Below, piece by piece: positions 11,053-23,243 of a stretch of DNA of 64,000 nt. Below the pieces are notes generated by a model. The model was not told the DNA's origin. It saw nothing but the letters and a program-made list of their open reading frames with translations, and searched no databases. Every line of letters starts with the position of its first letter. The stretch's first letter is position 1. Location of the stretch: the NCBI GenBank assembly GCA_024509875.1, contig JAMPIV010014832.1:558001-622000 (forward strand). The letters are read 5' to 3'. Both the position numbers and the translations under genes were made by a program. The stretch is from Oreohelix idahoensis. Taxonomy: Eukaryota; Mollusca; Gastropoda; Stylommatophora; Oreohelicidae.

Positions 11053-11539
11053 CTATTAGGGCTTAGACTTCTTGATATGTCTAGTTCTATAGTAGTTCCT
11101 TTTCTATATCATGATAGATACACATTTGTAATTTAATAATATAATGATTGTATCACTACATAGCGGTTCATGTATGTTTATTCACCGCTGTGCTTTGATG
11201 ATTTTTACTTCATAAATCATAAATTTAAGATATCTAATACGTAGTGATGATATGAATTTTTTAGGCATTGTGTAATTGCCAGAATTGTATTATACTTTGA
11301 TGACACCTTCCTGGAAAAATATACTTGTAGAGAAATAATTTCTCTCAGTTTATGAGACACATTCTCACCAGTCGCTCCATAAGTCGACTTAGCCTCATAT
11401 TAGGCGTTATAGGTATTCCTGATATTTTCATCTGCGCATTATTCATGCGTTGTGAGCCTATTGTACGTTGCTCCTAGATGTATTTCAAAAAAAAAAAAAT
11501 GTTCCATTTTTTTTTTTTTCCCGGGAGGTGTGGTAAGAC
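11053..11539 (+). other. 3' non-coding region and polypurine-like tract of element 1
   Basis: AT-rich. It ends with an A-run and a T-run at about 11488-11519, then a G-rich stretch (CCCGGGAGGTGTGG) immediately before the 3' LTR. The last is the likely plus-strand priming tract. Element 2 has the same arrangement (T-run, then CCCCGGTGGACAGGG). Confidence 0.6.
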
Positions 11540-12986
11540 TGTTACGTGCAGTCTTTGATATCTTACAATATTATACATAGGTAATTTTTTAGTGCTTAAG
11601 GGAAAGTCATTATTGAGTTACTTCCCTTGAACTCCGCGGATAAATACATTTTACTGCGATTTATTCGTTGTTTGGGTAATAATAGATTGTTCTTGCTTCA
11701 GAATATCTATGGCCTGAATTTATGTGTATTGTTTGTCTGAGTAGGACAAGTCTGTCTTATATCTGTATATCTTTACATATCTAAGTCGAACTATATGTTC
11801 TGTTGTCTCTAGAGAGGTCAAAGGCTATTCGGCGGATGTGTGGCTTGAGTGGTGTGATTTGGCTTCGTCCTGATAGGGACTGTGTGTGTTTTGCTATGTC
11901 GGCTTGATGCCTTGAAAAAGTGATCTCAGTGGTTTTGGGGAAAGTGATAGTCGTCTAGACCTATCGTGTATGCTTTACCCCAGTGTTTATTCATCTTGCC
12001 AAGGAATGGCAGTTTCATATTCCCTCTACCAAGGTAATCAAAGATACTCTTATGAACTCTCGATCGAAGCCACCATTGTCGATAATTACGATTTGAATGT
12101 TTAAGAGAATATATTTGACTCGATGAAAAACGACTCCGATTCCTAGCAGCACTATATTCTGTAGAATGCAGTCTATTGTTCATGACCAAATCTACAGAGC
12201 AACGAAATGTTGTATGAATGACTAACTTTAGAACAGATTCATTATCTGTATTCAAACGTGAGTGACAGTTCACGAGTGGAGCCATCTTGGAACCAAAACA
12301 TGTAGGACTTTCAAGAAGAGAAAAGGGATGCCCGTATTATCGCTTGATCAGTCCAGAGATCACTGCTACACATGAGAACCCATTGTTAGCGGTTCAATAT
12401 TATTATATGGAAAAATATGTGCTGAACATTATGTTGAAGAATCGTTGCTAAACGAGATTAGGTTTAGAAGTCATCTGAAATATTGTTTACAAGCTGACGT
12501 GCTCAGTCAGTGACGTCAGATGATATATGTATGGGCGATACTGAGTGCTTGGCTATTGACAGTCCATTATACCATTATTCTACATGAGTGCCCATGTAAC
12601 ATTGCAAGACCATTTGTCCACTGTACTATGATGTATTATGGCAACCTGTGATTTGTCACTATCTGTGCTGTCGAGTGTGTACGTCCAATTAAACTTTAGA
12701 AAAGGTACACAGTCGTTGGTGTCGATGACTTCCGGTCATACATGAGTGTGAGAAGAGAACATTTGTCAACAACACGAACCCTTATCATCATTCGCACATT
12801 ATACACTCCATCCATGTCTACACAACACTGCGTAGGTCAAGTTGACATTCCATACACTACAGTGGGGCAGGCAACACCATAGGGATCTTGTCAACTGATG
12901 ATGATAGACGCCTGTCTTCCCGCCTAGGAGTGTTCTGGTGTACTTTATCAACATATATTATATCCAACTAAATATCAACTTTATCA
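11540..12986 (+). repeat. 3' LTR of element 1
   Basis: Same 1447-bp length as the 5' LTR, with about three differences (an extra T near 11912, a C for T near 12137, one A fewer near 12873). Followed directly by the GGGAC duplication and the other half of the mariner. Confidence 0.95.
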
Positions 12987-12991
12987 GGGAC

Positions 12992-13369
12992 CCATTGTGA
13001 ACACACCTTTCGATACTTCAGTTTCTTCCTAACTACCATTTGAACTGTCTTAAAAGACACAGCGAATTCATCTGCTAGCAAACGTAAGCTCCGACGACGG
13101 TCCATCCGTATTGCTGCATCAATCTCGGCGATGGCTTCTTCTGTCGCAACAATATGCACCTGACCTGGCCGCGGAAGATCTTTCGTTAACTGACGTCTTT
13201 CTCGAAACATTCGTGCCCAATATGTCACTGTAGTCTTAGACACACTTTTGTCACCATACACTGCTTTCATTCGGCGATGAATGTCGACTGGTCGACATTC
13301 TTCGGCTGTTAGGAACTGAATCACCGCTCGCTGATCGACCTTGGACGGATTCCTTATCACACCGGCCAT
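12992..13369 (-). pseudogene. Mariner transposase, N-terminal DNA-binding part
   Basis: Starts at the ATG at 13369 (MAGVIRNPSK). It contains the paired helix-turn-helix region expected for mariner, with the second helix set around LLADEFAVSFKTVQ. This binds the terminal inverted repeats. The frame runs into the LTR element after QWVP and is picked up in the same phase at 4184. The short upstream region to the right inverted repeat is non-coding. Confidence 0.92.
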
Positions 13370-13534
13370 TATTTTAACGGTCTGCAGCACAACCAATGAA
13401 TACTAGGAGAATGAACACTTACACACTTGTATATTCGTATGTGCTTATTACGTCAGATGTGACGTCATCATGCTCCTCCTACGAATGTCCACTTGGCGCA
13501 GCACGGTCGGGTTTCATTTGAACACGCCTCGTAT

Positions 13535-14408
13535 TTAACAAATAAACCTATAACCATTAGTTAAAGTGATCATTAGGTCTGTGACGAAATCAGTCGTGCA
13601 CTTTTTATAACTCATCCACTCCGACAGTATCACTTCATTTCTTCATTTTTCTCACTCATCGTCCTATTATTTGGCATATTTATGGCCTTTACATTCTTTT
13701 TCCACTGCTTCCGCTCTCAGAAGTGTTTACTATACGATTATCACATGTCAGTCTGGCCACCTTTGAAAGAGACATCAGTTGTTTGTGCAACGTGGTATCG
13801 CACGAACACGCACATAAAGCCAGATTGCTATCTAAGGAAACCGCCTGAGGGACGGGCGAAAACATCGGTGATAAGGAGATAATCATTTCACAGGCCCATC
13901 CCTGTGTAATTGTTACAGATCGTCTGTCTGGTGGAGACAATATTGGAAGGTAGCATCTGGACATCAAATAAGTTCACAGATTTGTTTATGAGTTGCGGAA
14001 GTATTACAGCATTATTAGAAAGAGGTCACGCGTTGGAATTTTAAAATTTAATATTTTAAAACACGCGTGGGAGATTATGAATTTAAACACCCCTACCAAG
14101 ATAGTGCTAAAGAGCTTACCACTGGTTTGATTTTAGAGCGGGAATATACATTGACTTTCATTGGAAAATTCGTCGGAACAACGATCTGGGATTTGAACAG
14201 GATGAGAGATATAATGTAGCGAAATCGGAGACACAAATCAGACTGCATCGCAACGTCAAACTAGCAACTCCAAGAAGCCAGAGAGAGATGGATCGGAGTA
14301 AGAAATCCTATATTATAAGTGACAGATCAAAAGTATTTGGGCAACTTTAAAACTTAAAAGTAAACCCGCATGTTAAATACGAAATCTGGATACCTAAGGA
14401 ATCAGATC
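13535..14408. other. Unassigned DNA
   Basis: No coding region or repeat family recognised. AT-rich, short frames only. Confidence 0.5.
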
Positions 14409-14616
14409 ACCCGTCATGAGAGAACTACTAACATTTCCCAGACCAAATGATTCGCAGAACACCCGTCATAAGAGGATTACTAAAGTTTCCCAGGCCAAGT
14501 GATTCGCAGAACACCCGTCCTAAGAGGATTACTAAGGTTTCCCAGGCCAAGTGATTCGCAGAACACACGCCATAAGAGGATTACTATAATTTCCCACATC
14601 AAGTGATTCGAAGCAT
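14409..14616. repeat. 52-bp tandem repeat, about 4 copies
   Basis: ACCCGTCATAAGAGGATTAC and CCAAGTGATTCGCAGAAC recur at 52-bp spacing (for example 14461 and 14513). The outer copies are more diverged. Non-coding. Confidence 0.88.
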
Positions 14617-17404
14617 CTGTGAAAGACGAACTCAGCTGACCCTGAAGTGTTGGATGATATGGTACGACCCTTCGTAACGACCCCTTCGGATAACATCAGT
14701 GCCCACGAGTAGTGTGGTAACTTTTCGTCAAACGGGATTTTTTCCACCTGGACTCATTAGCTATGCACAACAGAAAACGTGGACTCATTAGCATGCAACC
14801 TTTCCACGCAGATTGTCAACACGTTTGCTGATTAATATGAGGACAGTTATCTACCGTTCATTCTGGTCATCGCATTGATTTAAGGAGAGGTTAAATCACG
14901 CCCACGGATATCTCTTGAGCAATCATATGCAGTTATTTTCATAACTTGGTCAGAACGCCGGCCCAGTGGGGGCGTTGCCAGAATCAAACGAAAGTAGCGG
15001 CACACGATCAAACAGGCACTGGGGGATCTCAGGAAAGACTAGCATCATGCTATCAAAGGCAGTAGTGGTCCCTGAAACGAACGACGCAAGTTTCTTACCG
15101 GCATTTCGCACCTCTGTGTCAACCAGAACACCGCTCGAAAGACGGAGAGAACGGGAAAGCCGAAGCGGACGCAGCGAACGGAGATACGGAAAACCAGGGG
15201 CGGCATCTCTCTTTAGTCTGGCGGTCAGAACCCCGAAAGTCTCCTGAGATCTAAAAAGGTGTCAAATTCTAACATGTCCCCCCAATCTTGCATTCCAGTT
15301 AGATATATACAGACCATGAAGAAAGCCATTTTATCATTCGGTTGCCAGAGATTTAAGATTCACTAGCTATAGTAGAATTTTGCTAGATTTCCATCTGAAA
15401 TGGTGGCTACATTGGAGTGATTTCTTTTTCTGTGCACGGTATAATATATTTGTTAAAGTGATCAGTGGTCTAGTGCTTTCATTTTATTTCACTGGATTTT
15501 GTGGGTTTTTTTAATCTATTAAATTAAACTCATCTCAAAAGTTCCAATGGTAAATTTAATGATATATCTGTTATATTATTTCCAAAAATAATAGATGCTT
15601 AAATGCTAAAGTAACTTTTAAAGTCGCGAAGGAATTTATAATTAATAAATTTAGTTAAGTCCTATATATATAGATGTGTGTGTTAACCATTAGATTCGCG
15701 AAGTGTTTTCTTAAATACATAATTAAATACGCGAGTGTATATAAATAGTCTTAACGGTAAATTTATCGCGCGTTAGAATATTATTTGATTTTTGCGGTAT
15801 GATTATGTTGTCATGGTTTTTCTATCTTTTTCTATAGAATGATCACATAACCTTTGCGATCCCAGCAATAAAAAAATCATACAGAGTCTTCCAGACTCGG
15901 TTCTTAAACTTTCAGATATATTGATGAAACATTTTAAATATAATCTTGTGGCGGTCCGATGCGGCCTAGCTATTATAATTACATGAAAGAAAGCCCACCC
16001 AAGAACCTTTAAATAAACCATCAAATTAAATTGCCAATCTGTAAGATAAACTGGAAGAAGAACAGTTGCCAGTAGCGATATTTTATTTACTGCTGTACTT
16101 TGAGAGAGAACATATTTACCTGAACTGTGACTGGGCGTAGTTTTTCCTCACTGGATTTAAAACTTACCGGTCAGCTGCTATCATCACGCATTGAAGGAAT
16201 TTTACCACCAGCGGCGAAATTAAAGAGACCATGCCATTCTCACCCCTGTACCTATCTATGATAGTGCCATCCCATAGACTCCTTTTTATACAATAAAACA
16301 CAAGAACTCTTAGGCTTTACGTCCGGCGATAAGTGGGAATATTTGCTATCAGCCAACCTCGCTAAATCTGGGGCTGGACATCGAAGTACCAGACATTTTC
16401 ATATGTCAAAAGTGTAATTGCTGTTTATATAATTCTATGGAGTGCCTGATGCTTCAATCGGTAAGTGTGTGTGAGCATATGAGTGTGGGCCCTCACGAGC
16501 GTGCATGAATGACAGGAGATTTAATTTTTGCAAACCATTTGTTAACTTGCCTACCGGGTAATACATTTTCTGTATACCCTGCATTGTTCCTTTAAGTGGG
16601 ATATTTTGTTAACTCTGTTTACCCCCCCCCCCCCCATTTTTTCATTTGCTTAGTAAAGGGAAAAAACAATTGGGAATAACAGGATTTTTTTCTACCACCC
16701 ATACATAATATTGTAATCCCTCTTTCAGAGTAATTAAATTCACTGTTGGGGTACCTTACCTATGTTCCTGATAACTATCTATGTTTGGACTGGGTTTATC
16801 TTTGTCTAATACAAGCGGGAAGGGCTTAGTCGATACCAATCTTCTCTTCCCCCCCCCCCCCCCACCTTGGTATTTGTATTTTCTGTACTTATGATATTTT
16901 TTCTTGTAACACATGATACTTGTTGTGATTGATTGTAATGTTAATAAACAGCATAAACTTATTTAGTACTGTGTTGGAATACCAAAGCCCAAATTTCCCA
17001 TATCTGTTTAATATAGTTTGTATTCACGTGCGTCTGTGTGTTTGAAGCACCAAATTGGTGTGAGCGCAGGTGTGTGTCTGGAAACTGGCAAATAATTGTT
17101 TGACCAGGAGAGTTTGAGGAGAAGATTGAGAGGAACGATTGTCGTAAATAAGTCTGTCCTTACTCTCCCCAGCACTCTGTGAAGCAACTATTTACTTTCT
17201 AACCCTTATTATCACTGAGCCTCACCATCATTCTCCACTCTAAACAGGACCACTATTTCTAAGACTCTTTCTCTCAAAATAAATTTACGACAGCATCTAA
17301 TAAAGTGCTGTGTCCATTCTAAACTGTGCGATGAGATTGTGTTCCCAAAAGTTACTTTGGGGTAAGCGTAAACATTTATTTTACAAATGTGAATATGACA
17401 TGTT
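14617..17404. other. Unassigned DNA with homopolymer C runs
   Basis: No gene recognised. A somewhat GC-richer segment lies at 14950-15240. Poly-C tracts occur near 16621-16635 and 16851-16863. The phrase GTGGACTCATTAGC is repeated near 14750 and 14780. Confidence 0.5.
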
Positions 17405-17600
17405 TTCTTGCTAAGTGGTTATATATGAGGCTGGCTACCTCAACCAATGAAAATAGTATATTCATAAACCACTACAGCAAGCGCTGGTGATTTCTTCTTG
17501 CTAGTCGTACAGACAACCGACAGCAGAGGTGACCCCAGACTGCGACTGGAGCAGTGATGAGTGATGATTACCTCACATGTGCCTCAAGTGTATCATATCA
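17405..17600 (+). repeat. Interspersed repeat R3, fragment
   Basis: Matches the segment of R3 containing GAGGCTGGC-ACCTCA, then ATTCATGAACCACCACTGC and CTGGTGATT-CTT-TTGCTAG, found at 29228-29312 (+) and 47765-47850 (-). This copy is the most diverged. Confidence 0.65.
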
Positions 17601-18220
17601 TTTTGTGAGATATATGTAACTTTTTAATGTTAGTTCAGGCACAAATCATTGTTCGCGCCGTCCAAGCACATGTTCCCAATTTAATACCCAGAAGAATAAT
17701 ATTGGCGATTTCTAATCATTTTCCCTGAGTTACGCTGTGTATACTCAAAAGAATATAATTATTCAGAGAGATTAACATGGGTGGGTTGACAGCAAGACAA
17801 TGCGCCTGTTAATTTGCAGCTCACTAGTGTACTTAGCAGAGGCATTTGTTTTTATTTTGTCTAAAAGATCGTGGTACTAAGCTATCAGACGGTTCGTAGA
17901 ACAAAGCTATCAGACTGTGAAGTGTTATCATCACAGAAGGATTGACGAAACCCGGGCGGCAGGACTCACTCATACCAGCTAAGTGCTTGTAAAAAGGCAC
18001 CAACAAAAGGACATTAAAATTAAATTTTAAATTTAAATCCTCGCCTAAGTCTACGTGAAGACAAAAATAGATTTTTCATCTAAAATTCACCATCATTCTA
18101 TTTATTTTAACCTGTTAAAACTAATTGATTATTAAATGTGTTACATGTTATTTTAAAACTAAACACTCATTGTTTATTCAGTTTTTACTAGTATGAAAGC
18201 AAACGTATGAGCAAGACTCT

Positions 18221-18246
18221 TATATATATATATATATATATATATA
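18221..18246. repeat. (TA)n microsatellite
   Basis: Uninterrupted TA tract of about 26 bp. Confidence 0.9.
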
Positions 18247-18312
18247 GGCCTACATATATTTACCTTTATAGAGCTACTTCTTGTAAAACGGAATTTCGTT
18301 GGATTTACACCA

Positions 18313-18593
18313 GCTGGGGCCTTGAACGGGCTAAATCATTGATTAATTCTTCATAAAAGGTGGGGGACCGATAATAAGTTAACAATTGTTCAGCCAAATG
18401 CAGCATTGTTCTTGACTTCGGAAATATCTTATGAAAACTCCCTTGAGATAGAAGCGTCTTTACCCTTCTGTCTACAACTCTGCCAAGAGTAATCTTGTGC
18501 GAAGGTAGACACCTTTGACGACCCATTTTAGATACGCTTGCGTTTTGGCCACTGTTGGACCACTACTGCAAAGCAGGGGAGGCAGTCCGTGAC
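18313..18593 (+). repeat. Interspersed repeat R1, copy 1
   Basis: About 280 bp recurring in the same orientation at 43525-43800. Shared blocks include GAGTAATCTTGTGCGAAGGT and GTTTTGGCCACTGTTGGACC. It directly abuts an R2 copy, so R1 and R2 may be parts of one larger element. No protein recognised. Confidence 0.75.
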
Positions 18594-18840
18594 AAGTTTG
18601 TTAGTTAATTGTATCACTCGTGCTGTCTGTATTAAGAATTTACCTATAGGCAAAATCCTTCATTTATGAGGTTGATGGCTCTTTCTTTATCGAGATTTCA
18701 GGGAAAGAATTTAATGTTGTAGGGATAAAGAAAACTCTTCATGATTTATTAGAAAACACTATCTCGCCTTCTCTTCTTCTTGTCCCTATCTCGAATAGGT
18801 CTCTTTTTTGCTTAATGAGCCAATTTCTGGAGGCTTTCTT
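18594..18840 (-). repeat. Interspersed repeat R2, copy 2 (inverted)
   Basis: Reverse complement of 465-716 with small indels. Both carry the blocks described for that copy. Confidence 0.65.
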
Positions 18841-19323
18841 GACAAAATTCCATAGGCCATTCGCTGTAGCTGTTCGAAAATTGGTGCCCAGAGCAGTATA
18901 ACTGTACGACAATAGCCTTCACCGGACAATCAGAGAGGTCCATGCCACAAGAAAGGCTAAGAACCGCTGATCTAATATTTACTGTTCCTGCTTATGAACG
19001 GATCTAGGTACCCGGATATTGAAGCATGAATAGTGAGCAGTCCAAAATATTTAGAAAAGCACGCACATGTGTAACTGAGTTTGCATACAAGTAGTTTTGT
19101 GTCTCTACATTTAAAAAGATCAAACTGAAAAAGTCGTTACAAGCGACAAAGTAATACGATATAACACAATCACCATACCAGAAAAGTACAGTGTCGATAT
19201 TCAGAACAAATTTGACGTTCTTATGGCAGTACAGGAGGAAATGACACCAGATGAACTTGCCAATAACATCAGAGATGTTTACATTACAAATGCACAGAGG
19301 TTAATTCCTAAAAGAAGTATAAA

Positions 19324-19821
19324 GTGACGAGAATACATCTCAGACGAAACACTGAAGTTGGTGGTAGAAAGAAGAAAATGAAATCCAAAAAAGACACAGA
19401 AAATCAGGAATGTTACAAGGAATACACAAAGCAGATTAAACAACGAGTAAGACAAGACAAACAACAATATAAAAACGACACCTGTAGGAAAATAGAGGAA
19501 ATGCGCGAACAGGGATTGAGTAAGGATATGTTTTCCGAAGTAAGAACATTGAAGAGCAGCAACTTTAAACCATCTCTTCGAGCAATAAACGACAAGAAGG
19601 GCGACACTCAAACAGAACGTAAAGATATTCTGAACAGATGGAAGGAGTACTGTCAAGAAATGTACAAGGAAATAAACAAAGCGGCAGATAACAACATCAT
19701 GAATGTTGCAGAACGTGAACCAGAACCTACAATAGAGGAAGTCCGGAACGCAATCAAACACTTGAAAAGTGGAAAATCTCCTGGTTGTGATGAAATAACA
19801 GCTGAAACGATACAGGCATGA
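19324..19821 (+). pseudogene. LINE A linker region upstream of RT
   Basis: An open frame of 165 codons rich in Lys and Glu, ending with HLKSGKSPGCDEITAETIQA. That is the conserved block just before the RT fingers in this LINE group. Coding traces in another frame upstream (from about 19130) show that a frameshift has already occurred near 19370-19380. The downstream RT is separated by a stop and by the SINE-like insertion. Confidence 0.8.
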
Positions 19822-19949
19822 GGAGAAGGCAGCGCTCGTATGTACTATGCATTATGCTGTAAGATCTGGCAAAGTGGAATTTGGCCCAAGGAATGGAAAA
19901 GATCAATTTCCATACCCTTGCCAAAAAAGAGCAGCCTGAAACTGTGCAC

Positions 19950-20253
19950 GGGACCTAAGACGCGTCAACAGTGAGGAATGCATTTAGCGACTCATAGCTA
20001 GACTGCTTGTGTCAGGGTCAGCGAACTAGAGCTGACCAAGACCCTACTCCACCTCCAAGTGGTGGTCCTGGAAACAGGCTGCATCACAGCAGTCTGGCTG
20101 AGTGAGTATGGATCGAAGAGGGAAGGCTAACCCGGTCCCAAAAATGCCGTGCTGAAGTCGGATGTGTCGGCCGAGAGGCGCAAATATCGCAGCTTCGCTG
20201 TAAACGGACACAACGCAGCCAACGTCCTTTTCAGGACGAACGAAGAAGAAGAA
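19950..20253 (+). mobile_element. GAA-tailed SINE-like element, copy A, with target duplication
   Basis: 304 bp flanked by a perfect 12-bp duplication, GAAACTGTGCAC (19938-19949 and 20254-20265), inside LINE A. Begins GGGACCTAAGACGCG and ends in a (GAA)n tail. Related copies lie at 24689-24987 and 45827-46137 (both minus). The duplication and simple-repeat tail point to LINE-mediated retroposition. I do not see convincing Pol III A and B boxes, so it may be a SINE with an unusual head or the 3' tail of a LINE. No coding capacity. Confidence 0.85.
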
Positions 20254-20265
20254 GAAACTGTGCAC

Positions 20266-21376
20266 AAACTACAGAACTATAGCTCTTATAAGCCATGCCA
20301 ACAAAATACTATTACATATCATAATGAAAAGGATGCAACAAAAGCTAGAAACATAAATTAGCGAAGTACAGGCGGGTTTTCGACCAGGCAGAGGCACCAG
20401 AGACCATATATTCAATATGAGGATCATCATAGAAAAGTGGACAGAATTCAACGTTGACCTATACACTTGTTTCATTGATTACACCAAAGCTTTCGACAGT
20501 GTACAACATCAGCAGTTATGGACTATTATAGAAAATATGGGATTTCCAAACCACCATGTACAACTCATCGCACTGCTGTACTAAGAACAACAGGCAGCCG
20601 TAAGAATAGAGGGAGAAACATCAGATTGGTTTGAAGTACAGAATTGAGTAAGACAAGGCTGTACCCTTTCCCCGTACCTGTTTATCATTTATGCCGAGAA
20701 TATCAGGCGAAACGTAAGAGATGACCAAGAACACACAGAGTTTGACCCATTTAACATCGGCGGGTACCAGATCCCGGAAATCAGATATGCTGACGACACA
20801 GTCCTCTTATCGACCAACCGTGAAGGACTTGAACAATTAATTCTGTCCACCAAGAAACACAGCGAGGTACATAATCTATACCTAAACACCAAGAAGACCA
20901 AAGTATTGACAACAGACAAAGGACCAAAGTATTGACAACAGACAAAGTAAAGACCAAATCAGAAATTGATAACGAAGAACTGGAAGGTGTTAATGAATTC
21001 GAATACTTCGGATCAATCATCAACAGCTCTGGCGACTGTACAGTAGAAATTAAAAGAAAACTTGCAATTGCCTCACATAAACTAATACAGATGAAAAACC
21101 TATGGCAAGGCACAAGCAAAGAAACAAAGTTACAACTGATCAGAGCATGTATATTCCCAGTAGCAACATACGGCTGCGAGGCTTGGACACTAAATAAAAC
21201 AGTTGCAAAAAAGGTTACATCATTCGAAATGAAATGCTACAGAAGGATGTTGAGAATACCCTGGACAGAAAAAAAGACCAACAGAGAAGTACTGCACTCA
21301 CTAAACGTAGAGGAAAATTGGTTCCTAAATACCATCGCAATAAGGAAGCAAATACCATGGCAATAAGGAAGCAAAT
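20266..21376 (+). pseudogene. LINE A reverse transcriptase and C-terminal region
   Basis: Copies element RNA at the nicked target. Recognisable RT blocks: QAGFRPGRGTRDHIFN, FIDYTKAFDSV, RQGCTLSPYLF and RYADDTVLLS (catalytic YADD near 20784). In-frame stops occur near 20581 and 20646. A short tandem duplication at about 20905-20950 shifts the frame. The following open frame (20932-21366) carries the post-RT region with YFGSIINSSGD, TYGCEAWTLN and MLRIPWTEKKTNREVL. It ends where the sequence coding NTIAIRKQ becomes a tandem repeat. Clearly inactive. Confidence 0.88.
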
Positions 21377-22558
21377 TCTTCTTTGATCCTTAGCCGCCGA
21401 CCGTCAAAGCAGTCAGTGGCTATTACGCCTGGTGGCGTCTTGTAGGGCAACAACAAATTGATTCCACTTTGCTCGGTCGGCGGCCATTCTTCGTACAGTG
21501 TGTCGTGAGACATTCTAAATACACATATATAAATTAAAAAGTAAATTGTAAAACTTAACGCATTAATTCGATAAAAGGAAAGAGAAATGGTAAAGTACAG
21601 TGCTGTCACAATGGCGTACAAAAATCCCCCTTGTTTTCTACTTCGTCTGCAAATTGTAACGTTTCCACGTTGATAGTAAAGCCTATAGCAGCATACACGC
21701 GTTTCCACAAAACAATAAAACGTGTACTGCATTTCTAAGAAAACCTTGAGATACGCAAGCTGATTAATGACCTAAATTAATACTAGCATTAATTTTATTT
21801 TATACACTGCGTGATGAAAAGACAGATGAACTTAGGATAGAGAGAGGGAGGGCTGAAAGCAGGAACGCATGCAACACTAACACGCGTCTTGCGATATATA
21901 ATTAATGCCACCCCAAGCGTAAGGCCAGAAGCACTAACTTTTTTCAAATAGACAGTGATAAAAACACTACCCATACGAGGGTTAGGTTTAAAAACCTGTA
22001 AAATGCTTATTAGGAAACATGACATTCTACTGTTTTATGTCTAAACTCCTGACATTAGTCTGACAGTACAGCGGACACCCTAAAGTTTGGAAGTGAGGAG
22101 GTGGTAACAGCACGACTATCCTAGAAGAAAATAAATATTTTGAACGCCGCCACTTAGCTCCCTTAAAACTTATATATTTGGGTTCCTGAGGACTTGCTGA
22201 CAAAGAATATGTTAAGTGTTACGCAAATAGTCTAATATTTAACAAATTATAGCCAAAAGAAAATAGTGAGGGTGTCAGACAACACCAAATAATAATCGCA
22301 CAGTGGCATGTTTTGAAACCACTATTTTACGGGAAATAGGTCACCATGTTAAATCCAATTTGATTGCCGGGAATGATATGTAAGGCTATACACGATTAGT
22401 CGGACTACAAATACTAATTTTGGTTGTTAGGGGAAACGTGAGAAGGGTAAAATTTTTTGAAAAGCTTGTGTAAACATGGCCCGATTGGTTAGACCCGCTA
22501 ATATAGTCAATTAGGAGCGTCTGTTCAGTGCCACATTTTAAAATAAACTTACTAAGAA

Positions 22559-23233
22559 GAACGTTTCTAACGAGACCTTTGATATCATCTTGAACGGGGA
22601 AAAACTACAGAAAGTTGAAAGTTTCAATTATTTAAGCAGTAAAATGACTCAGGATGGTGACACAACAAGAGAAATTCATACTAGAATTTCTTTGGCAGCT
22701 AGCGCCTTCAATAGATTATCTAACATTAGGAAATTACGATCATTGAATATACATACCAAGCTTCGTCTGTTTAATTCAAATGTTATCTCAGGGTTAACAT
22801 ACGGCTGTGAGAGTTGGAAAATAACAAAATCATTGGAGAACAAGCTGAATACATTCGAGAACAAATGTCTTAGAAAACTCATGAACATCAGTTGGAAAGA
22901 ATTCAAGACTAATCGACAAATAAGAGAAGACTCTAGGCAGAAATATGTCTCCGACTATATAAGGAAAAGACGATGGTCATATATCGGTCATGTCCTACGA
23001 ATGCAAAACAACAGAATACCACTACAGGCGCTCACTTGGGTTCCTGAGGGTAAGAGGAAAAAAGGAAGACCAAAAGAAACACTCAGAAGAACAATAATAA
23101 GAGAAGGAAGAACGTTGGGCCTAAATAATGTGCAAGAGCTAAGAGGAGTGGCGTCACAACGAACAACCTGGAGAGCACTGGTTTCTGCCTTATGCGCCGT
23201 GTTTGGTGCTTAAAGAATTTATTATTATTATTA
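22559..23233 (+). mobile_element. LINE C, 5' truncated, with target duplication
   Basis: 675 bp flanked by the 10-bp duplication TTACTAAGAA (22549-22558 and 23234-23243). Ends in an (ATT)n tail just after the stop codon, typical of LINEs with short 3' UTRs. Contains only the post-RT C-terminal region. Confidence 0.9.
22560..23213 (+). pseudogene. LINE C C-terminal ORF (post-RT region)
   Basis: Open throughout from the truncation point to TAA, over 215 codons. Seen in order: FNYLSSKMTQDGDTTREI, GLTYGCESWKI, LRKLMNISWKEFKTNRQI, RRWSYIGHVLRM, then PEGKRKKGRPKETLRR and a Trp-containing tail. This is the conserved region following the RT in RTE/CFDP2-like LINEs. The RT catalytic domain itself is missing, so it cannot act alone. 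The open frame indicates a young copy rather than function. Confidence 0.88.
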
Positions 23234-23243
23234 TTACTAAGAA

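Larger units (their letters stand above)
4185..12986 (+). mobile_element. Gmr1-like Ty3/gypsy LTR retrotransposon, element 1
   Basis: Complete element of 8802 bp with TG...CA LTRs (4185-5631 and 11540-12986, each 1447 bp) and a perfect 5-bp target duplication GGGAC (4180-4184 and 12987-12991). It lies inside a mariner transposase gene. The internal region has a roughly 1-kb leader, a gag-pol frame with the order gag, protease, integrase, reverse transcriptase, RNase H, and a roughly 490-bp 3' non-coding part. I see about three differences between the LTRs (one substitution, two 1-bp indels), so insertion was very recent. The integrase-before-RT order with gypsy-type enzymes matches the Gmr1 group rather than canonical gypsy. 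Confidence 0.93.
3372..13532 (-). mobile_element. Mariner transposon (DD34D), split by an LTR element
   Basis: Both ends are present as terminal inverted repeats. The left end begins CGAGGTGTGTTCAAATGAAA. The right end is the reverse complement with one C/T difference. A TA target duplication lies at 3370-3371 and 13533-13534. Without the 8802-bp LTR element and one copy of its GGGAC duplication, the transposon is about 1354 bp, normal for mariner. The transposase runs on the minus strand, with its N-terminal part at the right end (12992-13369) and its C-terminal part at the left (3494-4184). Confidence 0.95.
19105..21376 (+). mobile_element. LINE A (RTE/CFDP2-like), 5' truncated, first part
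   Basis: A non-LTR retrotransposon lacking its endonuclease. Coding traces start in the endonuclease-RT linker and run through the RT to the C-terminal region, then break into two units of a 23-bp repeat at 21331-21376, where LINE B is inserted. The element resumes at 25517. The SINE-like element at 19950-20253 is inserted in it. Clade is inferred from the C-terminal motif style and is not certain. Confidence 0.85.

Noticed and set aside
19279..19761. 160-codon Phe/Leu-rich minus-strand frame resembling a membrane protein
   Set aside because: It is antisense to the Lys/Glu-rich LINE A linker. Phe/Leu richness follows from complementing AAA/GAA codons.
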